Shown in pieces: positions 36,041 through 57,640 of a DNA stretch of 64,000 bases. Each line of letters begins with the position of its first letter. Within the stretch, counting starts at the first letter, position 1. The notes beneath the pieces are model-generated. The model was not told where the DNA came from, ran no database searches, and saw only the letters and a program-made list of their open reading frames with translations. The position numbers and the translations under genes are program-made. The DNA is from Gordionus sp. m RMFG-2023 (taxonomy: Eukaryota; Nematomorpha; Gordioida; Chordodea; Parachordodidae): positions 44,720,569 through 44,784,568 of the forward strand of contig NC_088776.1 of the NCBI RefSeq assembly GCF_954871325.1. Direction: 5' to 3'.

Positions 36041-36886
36041 CATGAGTTTATGTGAAAGTTGATTTTCTGGCCCATTCCAACAAGATATGTTTCAACTGGT
36101 CATAAGATATTATTTAAGAATTAATTTATAAATTACAATTACAAAATAATTAATAGTACATAATATTTTATAAATTATTATCAGGATGTTAAACACTTTA
36201 TACCACACATCTATTTATATATTTACATACATTTCAATCTTTTCACATTTTAACCAATTTTTAGAGAAATTAGTTCAGATAAAAAGTTACAAAAATGCCC
36301 CCTACAATGGATGATTTTTTTGAAATAAATATAATACTATTGAAATTCCTTTAGGCGCATTTTTTTAAATCTAAAAATACTCAAATGAATATTTTTGATT
36401 TTTCTTAATGTATATTAAATTTAATACTGCATTGAGTGTTAGTGTTAAAATATTATTTAGTCATAGCTAGTGTTGTTAAACAGCACAATTTTTAAATTCG
36501 GGTAACTCAATATTTTATCCAGAAAATTATTACACAAGCCTGAAGATTTTGCTTATTGATAGCACAAAGATTCGAACATCTATTAACGAAATCTCGAGGC
36601 TTAATTAAGTATTTTCTGTTAGAAGTTTTTAAAAATGGGCTCAAATCGAGCTGTATAACAACACTAGCGTAACTTATACTTTCTGATCGTTGCTCTATAC
36701 CTAGGGATTACAGGATGGAAATGTTTTTATTATTGGGATGCAATAAAAAATAAATAAATTATATATATTTGAAATTTTAGTTACATTTATTTATTCGTGG
36801 AAATGAGATACGTAATAAATATTTTTTAAAAATTCTAAAGTAGCGTAAAAAGTAATTTAACTTTTAAAAGTAGCCTTTAACAACAC
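36040..36886 (+). mobile_element. second copy of the 9703-10900 hAT family, truncated
   Basis: Aligns with 9970-10900: GAAAGTTGATTTTCTG, AAGATATTATTTAAGAATTA, TGATTTTTTTGAAATAAAT, AAATCTAAAAATACTCAAATG, and the right end AAAAGTAGCCTTTAACAACACTG. The left terminal part was not found. A MITE is inserted at 36468-36666 at a site different from the MITE in the first copy. Confidence 0.55.
36468..36666. mobile_element. MITE, TAGTGTTG family
   Basis: Starts TAGTGTTGTTAAACAGCAC and ends ATCGAGCTGTATAACAACACTA, inverted to the start. The paralogous hAT copy lacks it at this position (compare TTAGTATAGCAAAGTTTATAC near 10671), so the insertion is directly visible. Target duplication decayed. Confidence 0.7.
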
Positions 36887-36940
36887 TGTTGTAATACTTG
36901 CAGGAAACAAGTGATGAAATAAAAGAAAAATTAAGGTTAA

Positions 36941-37600
36941 ATAAATACTTTAAAAAATAATGATGAGCTAAAAGTCAATAAGGAAAAAACAAAATATATA
37001 GTAATAGGTGGATGTATAACAGATTACAATGGCATAAATGAATGAACTATCTTCGATCGAAATCTGCAAATATTTGGGTTCCACTTTATAAAGCAGTTGC
37101 ATTATTGAAATAGAACTAAAAATAAATTGAATCAGATGGTTGAGATAAAGAAGCTTACCATGAATGCTCGTTAACAAAAAAATTCTAAACAAATTAAAGG
37201 AGAAGATATGGAGTTCCATAATACAGCCAAATTATCCCATATAGTTCGAGTTCATGGCCAAGCAAAAACTCAAAAGAGAGGAGTTTACAGAAAATGAAGG
37301 TAAGATTGCTGAAAATGATAGCTGGAGTAACCAAAAAATATAAAATACGAATTACATATATACTAAAAAATTTAAAGGTAGTACCCATAAAATTAAAAAT
37401 CATGGTAAAAAGACTAAGATGATCTAGACATACAATGAGAAGACCTGAAAATTATATTGGGTAAACGAAAAAGAGGTATACCAAAACTTCAATGGGCCCA
37501 TAAATTAAAAACCAATATCATAAATTAAGATGGACTGTAGGAAGAATATAAAATGGAAAAAATACTCAAGGAGCTTACCTGATGAAAATGTGTAAAATAA
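36941..37600 (+). pseudogene. LINE reverse-transcriptase C-terminal relic
   Basis: In changing frames the plus strand gives ELKVNKEKTKYIVIGG (about 36964), an LQIFGFHFI stretch like the YLGSII motif, KTQKRGVYRK and a frame with MKVRLLKMIAGVTKKYK (about 37293), then LGKRKRGIPKLQWAHKLKT (about 37455). This is the order at the end of the reverse transcriptase of RTE/Jockey-like LINEs as I remember it (KYLGS, KIAGVTK, GKRKRGRPKxRW). Several stops and frameshifts; dead copy, 5' truncated. It directly follows the hAT relic. Confidence 0.65.
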
Positions 37601-38190
37601 AAATATGGCAGTGGCTATCCAAACAAAAATTTCTATATTATTGGCACCGACAATCCAATAGCACTAGTGAAAAAATTTTTTCTAAACAAATAAATGATAA
37701 ATGCTAAAAATAGCATTTTTTATATTTTTAAATTTTTATTCAAAACAAAATATTCTGATTATAGATTGAATAAGTAATTTTATAATTTTTTTTCGCGCTT
37801 TTCTTGATTTCTAAAGAAATCGCTTGTAGTCGGTAGTAATGCTTGATAATATAAGAACTTGGAAATCGGTATTATTGATTGAGAATGTATGTTTTATTAT
37901 TAACTATTTAAAACAGAATTCTTTCATATAAAATAACAAATAATGTTTATTATGACAAGATTTTATTTGTCTGCCATATAAGTAAATTCGATAATATATA
38001 AATTTAATGATCATCTTTTTCTGAAATAATATATACTATATATATTATATATAATATATACTATATATGTATATATATATAAAATTAAATAACATTTAAT
38101 ATAACTAAATGTCCAATTTACATAATATCCCTATCTACATTATTGCCTTTAACAGTAATTATTTAAATGAACATATATAATAACGCTTAA
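37600..38190. other. no gene seen
   Basis: A+T-rich DNA with TATATA runs near 38030-38080. Confidence 0.4.
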
Positions 38191-38311
38191 GACAATAATA
38201 AATAAAAAACTCTAAAATGAAATTGTTACATACAATAATAAATAAAAAACTCTAAAATGAAATTGTTACATACAATAATAAATAAAAAACTCTAAAATGA
38301 AATGTTACATA
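38190..38311. repeat. 40-bp tandem repeat, three copies
   Basis: The unit starts ACAATAATAAATAAAAAACT and ends GAAATTGTTACAT; it begins at 38192, 38232 and 38272. Copies are nearly identical, so this is recent. It is followed by an inverted ATGTAACAATTTCC, which can pair with the unit end. Confidence 0.9.
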
Positions 38312-38319
38312 CATGTAAC

Positions 38320-39110
38320 AATTTCCATATTAAAAATATACTATAAGTGTTAGTCGCAATTTTAATTTTTTTCGGATATATTAAAATGTATAAAATTTTT
38401 ATTTATCATCAAATTTTTCTTAATGGAAATTTGAGTGAGATATAACAGTTCGGAAATTGAGGGAGGGGGGAAGGGAATAAGCTATGACCTATCCAGTTGA
38501 TGGTGTTGCTTCATTTATTTCTTTACCCTTATCACTCAAATGTTAAACGGTTGTACAACAGTTATCATTTACTTTAATTAAGTTTTCAGTTTTATGCAAA
38601 CTATTGTTCTTGTGAAGCATTAAATAGTTAGGAAAATAGAAAATTCTATACTGTTGTTAGATCTAGTTAAAAAATTTAATGCGTTTAAACGGAAGCTTAA
38701 TTTATTTTAATAGCCTTTACTAGATACCCATCGTACATCAAGTATCCTTACAATTTTCAGCAACTGACTTTCCAATTCTGGCGTTATTTTATCCATAGCC
38801 TTTTTAATTTTGTTGGATTGTCTAAAAAACAATCTTGGAGGAGACTGGGGTCTTATGAGCCCAAGGTTCTTGAAATTCAGGTTTCCTACTACAGCACTCA
38901 ACTCTTATGGTTAATTTTTTAACCAAAATATATAATTATATTATGCAATGGTGCTATAATTTTTTTTATACCGGATAACTTATAATATTTTTATAACATA
39001 ATATATGATTTATGGCCTCAAACTGGCTTTTTTTAAATGGTGCAATTATCAAAATAAATAGTATTAAAAGTTTTAATTATACAATAACTATCTAAAATAA
39101 AAGATTAAAC
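38320..39110. other. no gene recognised
   Basis: A minus-strand frame at 38707-38901 (64 codons; contains RPQSPPRLFFRQSN and ESQLLKIVRILDVRWVSS) has less biased composition than its surroundings and ends in DVRWVSS, a word seen in hAT transposases just before the central insertion (x-TRWxS). It may be another hAT relic, but support is weak. Confidence 0.3.
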
Positions 39111-39874
39111 CAGGGATCCAAACTGAAACGAGAGGCATCGAATTCGCCTTGAAAGCCGTAGATTTGTGCCAGCAATACCATCAGCAACAACATACCCACC
39201 AACCATTCGGTTCGGTTCGGGTTCAGGTTCGGATAAAAATTACGGTTCAATGTTCAGGTTCTGTTCGTAAAAAATTAAAATATCGGTTCGGTTCGAACCT
39301 CTAAGAACCGGTTTGAACATTGTATCCAAACCTACATTCGAATTATGTATAGGGAAAATATTTTTTTTATTTTATCATTATTTAAAAAACACATGCATAA
39401 AACCTTCATTTTTATTAATTGCACATTAAAATAATTTTTAATTTATAAATAATATAAAAATAAAAATAAGAATATATATCAATGATTAATTTTAATATGA
39501 ACTATTTTAACTTAAATTTTTTTTATTAAGCCGCACAATTAATATATTTTCAAAATTCGTCTCACTCAAATTACACTATGAGGAGATAGTATAAATTTAA
39601 TTGTTGAAAAGCATTTTTCCACACTGACTTGGGTAGCCGGCACTGCCAATATGATATCAGATTTGATGTGTCATTTATAATAATATTTTGGATTTAATTT
39701 TTCTTTAAGCATTATAATTTACAAGCTTAAAATATTTTAAAAAAATGTTGTAAAATGACAATATACTAAAGTTTATAAAAATTATGACCGACACTTATCA
39801 ATCAAATGTGATTGATGATAATTTTTAAAATAATTTGAATGTAATTGAAATTTTTTCAATATACTAATAAAAAC

Positions 39875-41345
39875 CAGGGATGTGAACCCTTCGACAAAAA
39901 AAAGGGTCCGGGTTCGGGTCCGGTAATAAATTTTAAAAGGACCCGGGTCCAGGGTTCGGGTTCAGAGGAAACATAAAAATAATGACTCAAAATAAGACTT
40001 TTTTCATTCATTTTTTATTATACTTCAATATATACACACTTATAATTCGAAATGAGATGATTTATATTATTCAATCGTATAATCATGATATCTTCTAAAA
40101 TATCATCCTTCAGATTTCCACGTAAATTAGTCAACGATGAAAATCCACGTTCTACGCTTACCTAAAATAGATAGTCATTTTTATAATGCATAAATTATTG
40201 TACTTGTGTCGCCGGTACAGCCATGACAATTCTAGAAAAGGTATATAATTCTGGATATATTGAAGAATTTTCCTCCCAGAATTTTAAAATGTTTGCATCT
40301 CTATTTATTCTCATAACTTCCGAGAACTTTTCTATTAAAGATACAATAGATATTTTTTGCTCCTTTCTATCAGATGATAATTTAATTTTTTTTTTCTATC
40401 TAATAGTAAAATTTCCAGATCATCAATATCGTTATCATTATCATTGTTATCGCTACAACCAGTAGATATTGTTGTAACCACCAATGTATTGTAAATAATA
40501 GAGTTTTGGGTATGCCATAAATCTTCAAGATGGTCTATAGCCATTTGTTTTTGCTCACTACTTAATAAAACCTGATATCGCGGGTCTAAATATATCGAAG
40601 CATATACAACACTATAAATATTGTTGCTCTCTTATTTTCGTATTTTCTAATACTTCATTTGAAAAAGAACTTGTTAATCTCCTTAATTCTAATCGACATC
40701 TTAACCATATGCCATAAAAATCCGATAAACATAATTGTTCAGCTTGCACTCTTAATGTTATTATTTTAAGGAACCAGCACACTAGTAAGCTCTTTTACTT
40801 GTTTCCAATCATCTTCTGAAAAAATGATTTCACATGCTCCTATGATAAAATCATTACAGAAATCTTTCAAACTTAATAATAGCTCTAGCATCATACACAT
40901 AGAGGACCAACGTGTTGTGCAATCTAAAATTGCCATTTACCTTTTCATGGATTTTAATATTCTAACAATTGTGGGAGTTCTTAAATATTTTACAACATCC
41001 CTTGATTTATCAATTATAGTTTTAAATTGACTATTTTTTAGGGAGATTCCACGAAAATTAATAAAATTATAAAAATTTTACATTATTTTTTAAAAATTAA
41101 TAAAATTATAAAAATTTTACATTATTTTTTAAAAATTAATAAAATTATAAAAATTCTATATTATTTTTTAAAAATTAATAAAATTATAAAAATTTTATAT
41201 TATTTTTTAAAAATTATATTTTTACATTAATTAAAAAAAAAAATTTAAAGTTAAAAATTTTTAACACCCTGAACCCTTGGACCCTCCACTTTTTAAAAGG
41301 GTCTGGGTTCAGCCAAAATACGAAGGTCCAGGGTTCACACCCCTG
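39875..41345 (-). mobile_element. inner hAT element, transposase C-terminal half largely readable
   Basis: Ends CAGGGATGTGAACCCT and, inverted, GGGTTCACACCCCTG; flanks ATAAAAAC (39867-39874) and ATAATAAC (41346-41353) match 7 of 8. On the minus strand, right to left: YLRTPTIVRILKSMK (about 40990), MAILDCTTRWSSMCMMLELL (about 40910), LLSLKDFCNDFI (about 40870), AEQLCLSDFYGIWLRCRLEL (about 40720), LDPRYQVLLSSEQKQMAIDH (about 40560), IYPELYTFSRIVMAVPATQ (to about 40203), then a GT-AG intron (about 40160-40202) and VSVERGFSSLTNLRGNLK (40159 down). The N-terminal half is absent and a 39-bp tandem repeat lies there. Confidence 0.85.
41055..41216. repeat. 39-bp tandem repeat, about four copies, inside the inner hAT
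   Basis: Unit contains TTAATAAAATTATAAAAATT and ATTATTTTTTAAAAA; starts at about 41058, 41097, 41136 and 41175. It sits where the N-terminal half of the transposase would be expected. Confidence 0.9.
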
Positions 41346-41792
41346 ATAATAACTTTCATATTATTTTATAATCATAAAATCATGAGGCTTGAACCGGTTC
41401 AGCGACATTATAGCGGTTCGGTTCAGGTTCGGCTAGAATTTTTTAGCGGTTTAGGTTCGATTCATGTTCGATAAAAAATACCGGTTTTTAGCAATTTAAC
41501 GGTTCGGTTCAGGTTTAGTTTGGATCCCTGGATTAAACCCTATTCTATTAAAAATTATATTTTATTTGAGCAAAAAATATGTTTAAACTACCATAAAATT
41601 AAATTTTAAAGATATAAAGGGTCTAGAACTATTTTTCAGACGAGTTTTATGAGCGCCATTTTTAAAACTTACTTATGCTTATTGAAATTTTCAAATCTCA
41701 ATTCTTTTATTCCAGAGTCTATTATGCTATATCCAAAATATATTCTAAAAAAGGAAGAAAAAAATAAGCAATTATAAATTTTAACATCGTCC

Positions 41793-42007
41793 CCCTGTTG
41801 TTAAACGGCATTTGAGTCGATTTTTAAAAACGGCTAACTCAATATTTTTGTCAATAAATATTGACTATAAGCCATGAGATTTTAATGGATGTCCAAAACC
41901 TTGTGCCAACTATGACCAAAATCTTCAGGCTTGTGAAATATTAATCTGGATATAATATTGATGCCGTTTTAAAAAATCGGCTCAAATCGAGCCATTTATC
42001 AACACTA
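41793..42007. mobile_element. MITE, TAGTGTTG family
   Basis: Left part CTGTTGTTAAACGGCATTTG and right part AATCGGCTCAAATCGAGCC plus TCAACACTA are inverted copies of each other and match 57418-57640. The first bases are altered and no target duplication is seen. Confidence 0.6.
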
Positions 42008-43780
42008 ATAAGAAAGCTAAGGAAAGAGCTATGAAAATTGGTTCTAAAAACAATATAGATAATCAATAAAAAGACATGTTTAATATGTAAATAAAACTAT
42101 TACAAATTTCATAATGAGGACTGCTTTTAAGCCATGAATCCTGTTATAATTTTAATCCATTCTTTATGTTTAAATTGTCAATAAATTTCACTTATTATTA
42201 TATTTTACATTATACTTTATATTTATCAATAAAGTAGTTGCAAATGCAATATAAATATCATTTTTATATTAAAAATGATCAATATTTTACAGCTCAGAAG
42301 AGCCTTATGGGAAAGCTGGTCCTTACTCAAATTGAAAAAATTAATACTGTTAAAAAAGTATAATTTTTTATAGCAAAGTAAATAAGTTAAATCAAATGAG
42401 ACATTATTTATTCAATATTATCAAGTAATTTTCATTTTATTGACGCTTGATCTAGGGCATGCTCCCCCGGTTTTCCCTAATAATTTTCATTGAATCGGAC
42501 ATAACGGATTTACAAGTTGAAATAGTGAACAATGGTAAATATGGCCATGTCAGATTTAATCCCCGTCATAATAGTAGTGTTATAGCTAACAAATAAGAAA
42601 ACCGGAAGGTTTTAAGATCGAGTAGGGTATTACTATCACTTCTACATATTTCGATTCCAATTCAATTATGTCTATAAATATCTACACCTATGTTTATATT
42701 TTGCAATTAAAAAACATTAATATAAAATAGACCATTGTAAGTAAAAATTTCATCTTACAAAATTTTAGAGGGTATAAATTTTTTTAAATTGGCAGATATG
42801 CGTACCCCTGAGACGTATAATATATAACACAATGATATATTATGTCATTGATATAACGATAAAATGAGTATAATTTTATTTTTTAAATTGGCAGAGCCCC
42901 TGAGACCACATATGACAATATATAACTTAATGACATAATATCATTGATATAACTATATCATTATTTAATTTTATATAATTACAAATCTTGACATGTTCGA
43001 AAGCCAAATTACTGAAAATAAAAAAAATACTCAATATTTATGCATTATCAAATATTTAAAGATTCCTATGTAAATAGAACTTTCAGTTGAAATCTCGTAT
43101 TTTTTCTTCTATTGATGTTTTAAAAAAAAATTTAATTATTAAAATTCAAAATTCGTGGTTAAACATTTTTTATAATCTAAACAGATCAATAAAGGAATCT
43201 GTATAAAAAAATTGTAGGCTAGGCAAAGAAGGGTTAAAACAATGGATAAAATAAGAATCAATGGCCTATGATGCAAACATCATATCAACATGGTAAAGAT
43301 TTTGTATATAGGTAGGGAGATACCATTCTTCGCTGAAGACGACTAAGTCGCATTTAATCCAGGTGAACTAATTATTTCCCTCAAAATGTTTAATTAAATA
43401 AAATCCAGATTACTAGTTAATTAGTCTAATGAAATTGACTAATTATATTTAAAGCACGAATTATCGATTTTGTAAAATATTATCACAATACACCATTATA
43501 AATTCAATTAATTCATTATTTTTTTAAATATCCCAATTTATAATTTTATATGAGCATTTTTTTTCAATATTTGGAAATGTAAAATCGATAAAAATGTACC
43601 AGTGCACATTAATTTATAAACTCAATTATAAATAAATACTAATAGGGAATCTGTTTTCTACGTAACTTGTTTATTTTTTTTATAAAAAAGGAACATAAAA
43701 ATACTCATATTTAAATATGCTAGTAAAAATGAAATGTCAAATGATTTTATTTTTTTACAAAGGACCAATTACGTTATTTT
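42008..43780. other. no gene seen; one ~97-bp duplication
   Basis: AAATTGGCAGA...CCCTGAGAC...ATATATAAC followed by AATGA...CATTGATATAAC occurs at 42785-42860 and again at 42883-42955, a tandem duplication of about 97 bp. Otherwise A+T-rich without recognisable coding sequence. Confidence 0.4.
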
Positions 43781-44040
43781 TAAGGATTTAACGCATGTAT
43801 ATTATTTAGTAGTTTTCGTGCGTTTAAGGGCATCAAATCCATAAAGACAAAGATGCCCACCTTAAGGATTCTATACACATTTTCGTAAATTATATAGTAT
43901 CGTTCTTGTGTTTAAGAGCATCAAATCCATAAAGGCCAAGATGCCCACATTAAGGATTTTTACCCATTTTCGTGTATTATTTAGTAGTATTCGTGCGTTT
44001 AAGAACATCAAATTCATAAAAGTTAAGATGCTCACAGCCG
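43780..44040. repeat. 87-bp tandem repeat, nearly three copies
   Basis: The unit contains CGTGCGTTTAAGGGCATCAA, ATCCATAAAG, AAGATGCCCACCTTAAGGAT and TTTTCGTGTATTATTTAGTA. The GCATCAAAT core lies at 43830, 43918 and 44005. The open frame 43908-44213 follows from the repeat and is not a gene. Confidence 0.8.
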
Positions 44041-44124
44041 TTAATTTTTTATATATTACTATTTATCTAAGTTATCAATTTAATGTGACCAAAGTTGTAT
44101 CCAAATTATATTGGTATTTATATT

Positions 44125-44530
44125 TATATATGTCGTATGGGGTTTCGGAATTCGTGGGGATTCGGAATCTCTCAATTTTAAATCATTTACTAAGGGCGAT
44201 TTTTGGATTTTAAACATCTGATTTCACAGGAATTGTATTCCAGCATGTGCAGAGTATTTACCCTATAAATTTCAGCCAATTTCAGCGATGGACATTTTAG
44301 TATTTTTTAATTTGTATGAAAAATCCATATAAAAATTAATATAAATTAGAAGTGGTTCTAAAGTTCATGGCAAAATTGTTTGAAATTTACAGTTTGGGTA
44401 CTCTACCCATGCTAGAATGCATTTCCGGTTAAATCGAACTTTAAAATTTTTTAAATCGCTCTCGGTAAAGGATTTAAAATCAAGAGATTCCGAATCCCCA
44501 CGGATTCCGAATCCCAATACGACATATATA
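44125..44530. mobile_element. fold-back element with about 85-bp inverted arms
   Basis: TATATGTCGTATGGGGTTTC, GGAATTCGTGGGGATTCGGA and ATCTCTCAATTTTAAATCAT on the left are mirrored on the right (ATTTAAAATCAAGAGATTCC, GAATCCCCACGGATTCCGAA, TCCCAATACGACATATA). The loop is about 230 bp. Non-coding; MITE-like. Confidence 0.7.
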
Positions 44531-46370
44531 ATATAATACGCGAAACCTTTTAATTTTTATGTATAAATTCGCTACTTAATTTTTTTTTAAATGTCCTTGA
44601 GGAGTATTAATAATGAAAAAAATTTTATCGGTCATATTACAAATAAAACAATATCAGATATAAATATTAAAAAACATTAAATTTGTGTTTTTTAGATATA
44701 TTTATTTATAACTATTATAGTAAGTAAAAATATGGTGATAAGAAATCCTTTTTCGTTTATTTTTTCAATTATCCAAAATATTTCATAATAAAATTTCAGC
44801 CACTATACATACCATCATTATTCATAGATGTGTAATAATAGAAACTATCTTTACTTATTTTTTTTTATTAACATAAAATATTTTGCTTTCATACAATGTT
44901 GAAAAAATTAATATATATGCTAATAAATTTTATAATATATTTAATATATTCACAAAATTTTTTTTAAAATTTAAATGGGACTTTTTTATGATACAGTGAA
45001 ACCTCCAAAAGTAACTAGATCGCATATTACATCAAAGCGTATGTTGAGTTACATAATAGAGGTTTGTTTCGCACTGTCGCAAAATCCACCTTTTTGTTAT
45101 CGCATTTATTTTACCCATAAATTATGTATTTATTTTTATTTATTATATATATATAAATTTTATGTGATGTAGAAAAAATGATAATAACGGAAGGAAGGGG
45201 GGGGGGGGGTTTATAGATCATTTAAAAATTATAATAATTAATAAATATATAATTTGTTTTACACCGACGATATAAATTATGAAGAGTCGAAAATTCATTA
45301 GGACATTTTCCCCAAGGCATATTATATGTAATGTATTATAATTAAATTAGGATTATAGTTTGAATGAACATGATCCCCAGGATAATCTAGCCAATATTTT
45401 CTAAGAAAAAAAATATATTGACGATTTGATGTATATATCAACTAATTTTACAATATTTACATAAACCAAATGTGTAGATAATATTAAAAAAAATTATAGG
45501 CGTTTTTAATAAAACCAAGTTTTGTTCCACATAAAACATTAAAGTGTATAAAATAATCTTTGTGGGGGTGGTTAGAAAGTATCGCTGATTTTTTTAAATA
45601 TCGGAATAAATTATAATCATTTTTTATACAAAATAAGATACATAATATAAATGTTATCACAAAGCATATTTTGTTTCAAAATTCATTTTAAAAAAATCAA
45701 ATATTTATAAATAATAATTTAAGGTCTGCAAATATATTATTAGACAGTTTACATGTTAGGTGCTAAAATAAAATTTCAATAAAGCACTTCATAATAAGTT
45801 TTAACAAAAGGAGAAAAAAATGGGTGGAAGTAAATCATTTATTCTAATTAATCTTCGTAGCAAAATTATTTATCTAATCAAAGTAGATTTATCTATGTGT
45901 GACAAAAGGATAAAAAAAATTAAATAAAGAAATCAATAAATCTAAAGAATTATATAATGTCGAGCGAACAGATAGAAGAAAACCAAGAGGGAAAAAAACA
46001 TTAAAAAAAAATATTTTATACAATTATCGATTTTAACCTCCATTTTTGCCAAAAAACAAAATTGTTTTTTGTTACATGAGACTGAAAAAAAGTAATTTGT
46101 TGAGAACGCAGTAAAAAAAATATTGAATTTATCTGGATTGCGAATATAAAAATAGAAACACATCATAATGATAATAATTTTAGATAAAAATAAAGAACAC
46201 TTTGTATAAAAAACAATAATTTTGTTTCCTATTGTTATCTTTCTTTTTTTAAATAAAAAGAAATGTAATATGTATAATTCATAGTATTTAAAAATAAATA
46301 ATAGGATTGGATTAGATTAATTATGAGCCGATAGGTATTGGTGAGAGCGATGAAAATAACAAATAAAAAT
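44531..46370. other. no gene seen, downstream of calmodulin
   Basis: A+T-rich. Contains a 13-G run (45197-45209). Part of it may be calmodulin 3' untranslated sequence, since several TTTATT words (AATAAA on the minus strand) occur, but no end can be fixed. Confidence 0.35.
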
Positions 46371-46424
46371 AATATCTTTATTTTCTCCGGAATAACTTGT
46401 TCAACGAGCGATTTAAGTTTTTTG

Positions 46425-46430
46425 TTTATT
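46425..46430 (-). terminator. candidate poly(A) signal of calmodulin
   Basis: TTTATT on the plus strand reads AATAAA on the gene strand, 104 nt past the stop codon. Another lies at 46377-46382. In such A+T-rich DNA these hexamers are common by chance. Confidence 0.3.
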
Positions 46431-46533
46431 AATAAGAAATTAGTTTTTTATATAATTAATATCATTTGAACAGAAATTTTTTTTGTTGTTGAAAGGAAAA
46501 AGGGAATGAATGGATTCGTTGCGTATCAAATCG

Positions 46534-46562
46534 TTACTTGGAGGTCATCATCGTGACAAACT
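46534..46562 (-). CDS. Cam: calmodulin, last coding exon (29 nt)
   Basis: On the minus strand the bases follow an acceptor ending ATCCAG and read AG TTT GTC ACG ATG ATG ACC TCC AAG TAA: the end of Glu140, then FVTMMTSK and stop. This completes the Glu codon begun by the G at 51453, giving the invertebrate calmodulin C terminus EEFVTMMTSK. A 29-nt last coding exon after an intron in this Glu codon is also known from vertebrate calmodulin genes. The match in phase, residues and stop is far beyond chance for so short an exon. The separating intron is 4890 nt (46563-51452). Confidence 0.93.
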
Positions 46563-57417
<10,855 letters not shown>

Positions 57418-57640
57418 TAGTGTTGTTAAACGGCTCGATTTGAGCCGATTTTGAAAAACGGCTAACTCAACATTATAGCCAGGAAAATATTGCCTAAGTA
57501 TCGAGATCTAGCCAATAGATGTTCAATCCTATGTGCCATCTATGAGCAAAATCTTTAAGCTTGCATAATATTTTTCTGGATAAAATATTGAGTTAGCCGT
57601 TTTTAAAAATCGGCTCAAATTGAGCTGTTTAACAACACTA
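57418..57640. mobile_element. 223-bp hAT-type MITE with perfect 8-bp target duplication
   Basis: Starts TAGTGTTGTTAAACGGCTCG and ends with its inverted form (GAGCTGTTTAACAACACTA). GCTATATG flanks both sides (57410-57417 and 57641-57648). The inverted repeats continue inward (GAGCCGATTTTGAAAAACGG, then CTAACTCAA) for about 55 bp. This is the best preserved member of the family found at 10191, 36468 and 41793. Its ends resemble those of the hAT copies at 9703-10900 and 36040-36886 (CAGTGTTGTTAAA), a possible autonomous source. Confidence 0.9.

Larger units (their letters stand above)
39111..41530 (-). mobile_element. outer hAT element with perfect 8-bp target duplication, host of a second hAT
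   Basis: Ends CAGGGATCCA / TGGATCCCTG (perfect 10-bp inverted repeat). GATTAAAC stands on both outer sides (39103-39110 and 41531-41538). Subterminal CGGTTCGG-type repeats occur at both ends. The minus strand at about 39540-39650 encodes LAVPATQVSVEKCFSTIKFI then LSPHS, the hAT dimerisation signature. Removing the nested element 39875-41345 leaves about 950 bp, so this too is a deleted derivative. Confidence 0.85.

Noticed and set aside
38190-38311. Possible CRISPR array from the 40-bp repeats
   Set aside because: Repeats are head-to-tail without spacers and the DNA is from an animal nucleus; a plain tandem repeat.
41055-41216. Possible CRISPR or centromeric array
   Set aside because: Only four 39-bp units without spacers, inside a hAT element.
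43908-44213. 101-codon plus-strand open frame
   Set aside because: It arises from the 87-bp tandem repeat, which repeats the same peptide words; no family similarity.
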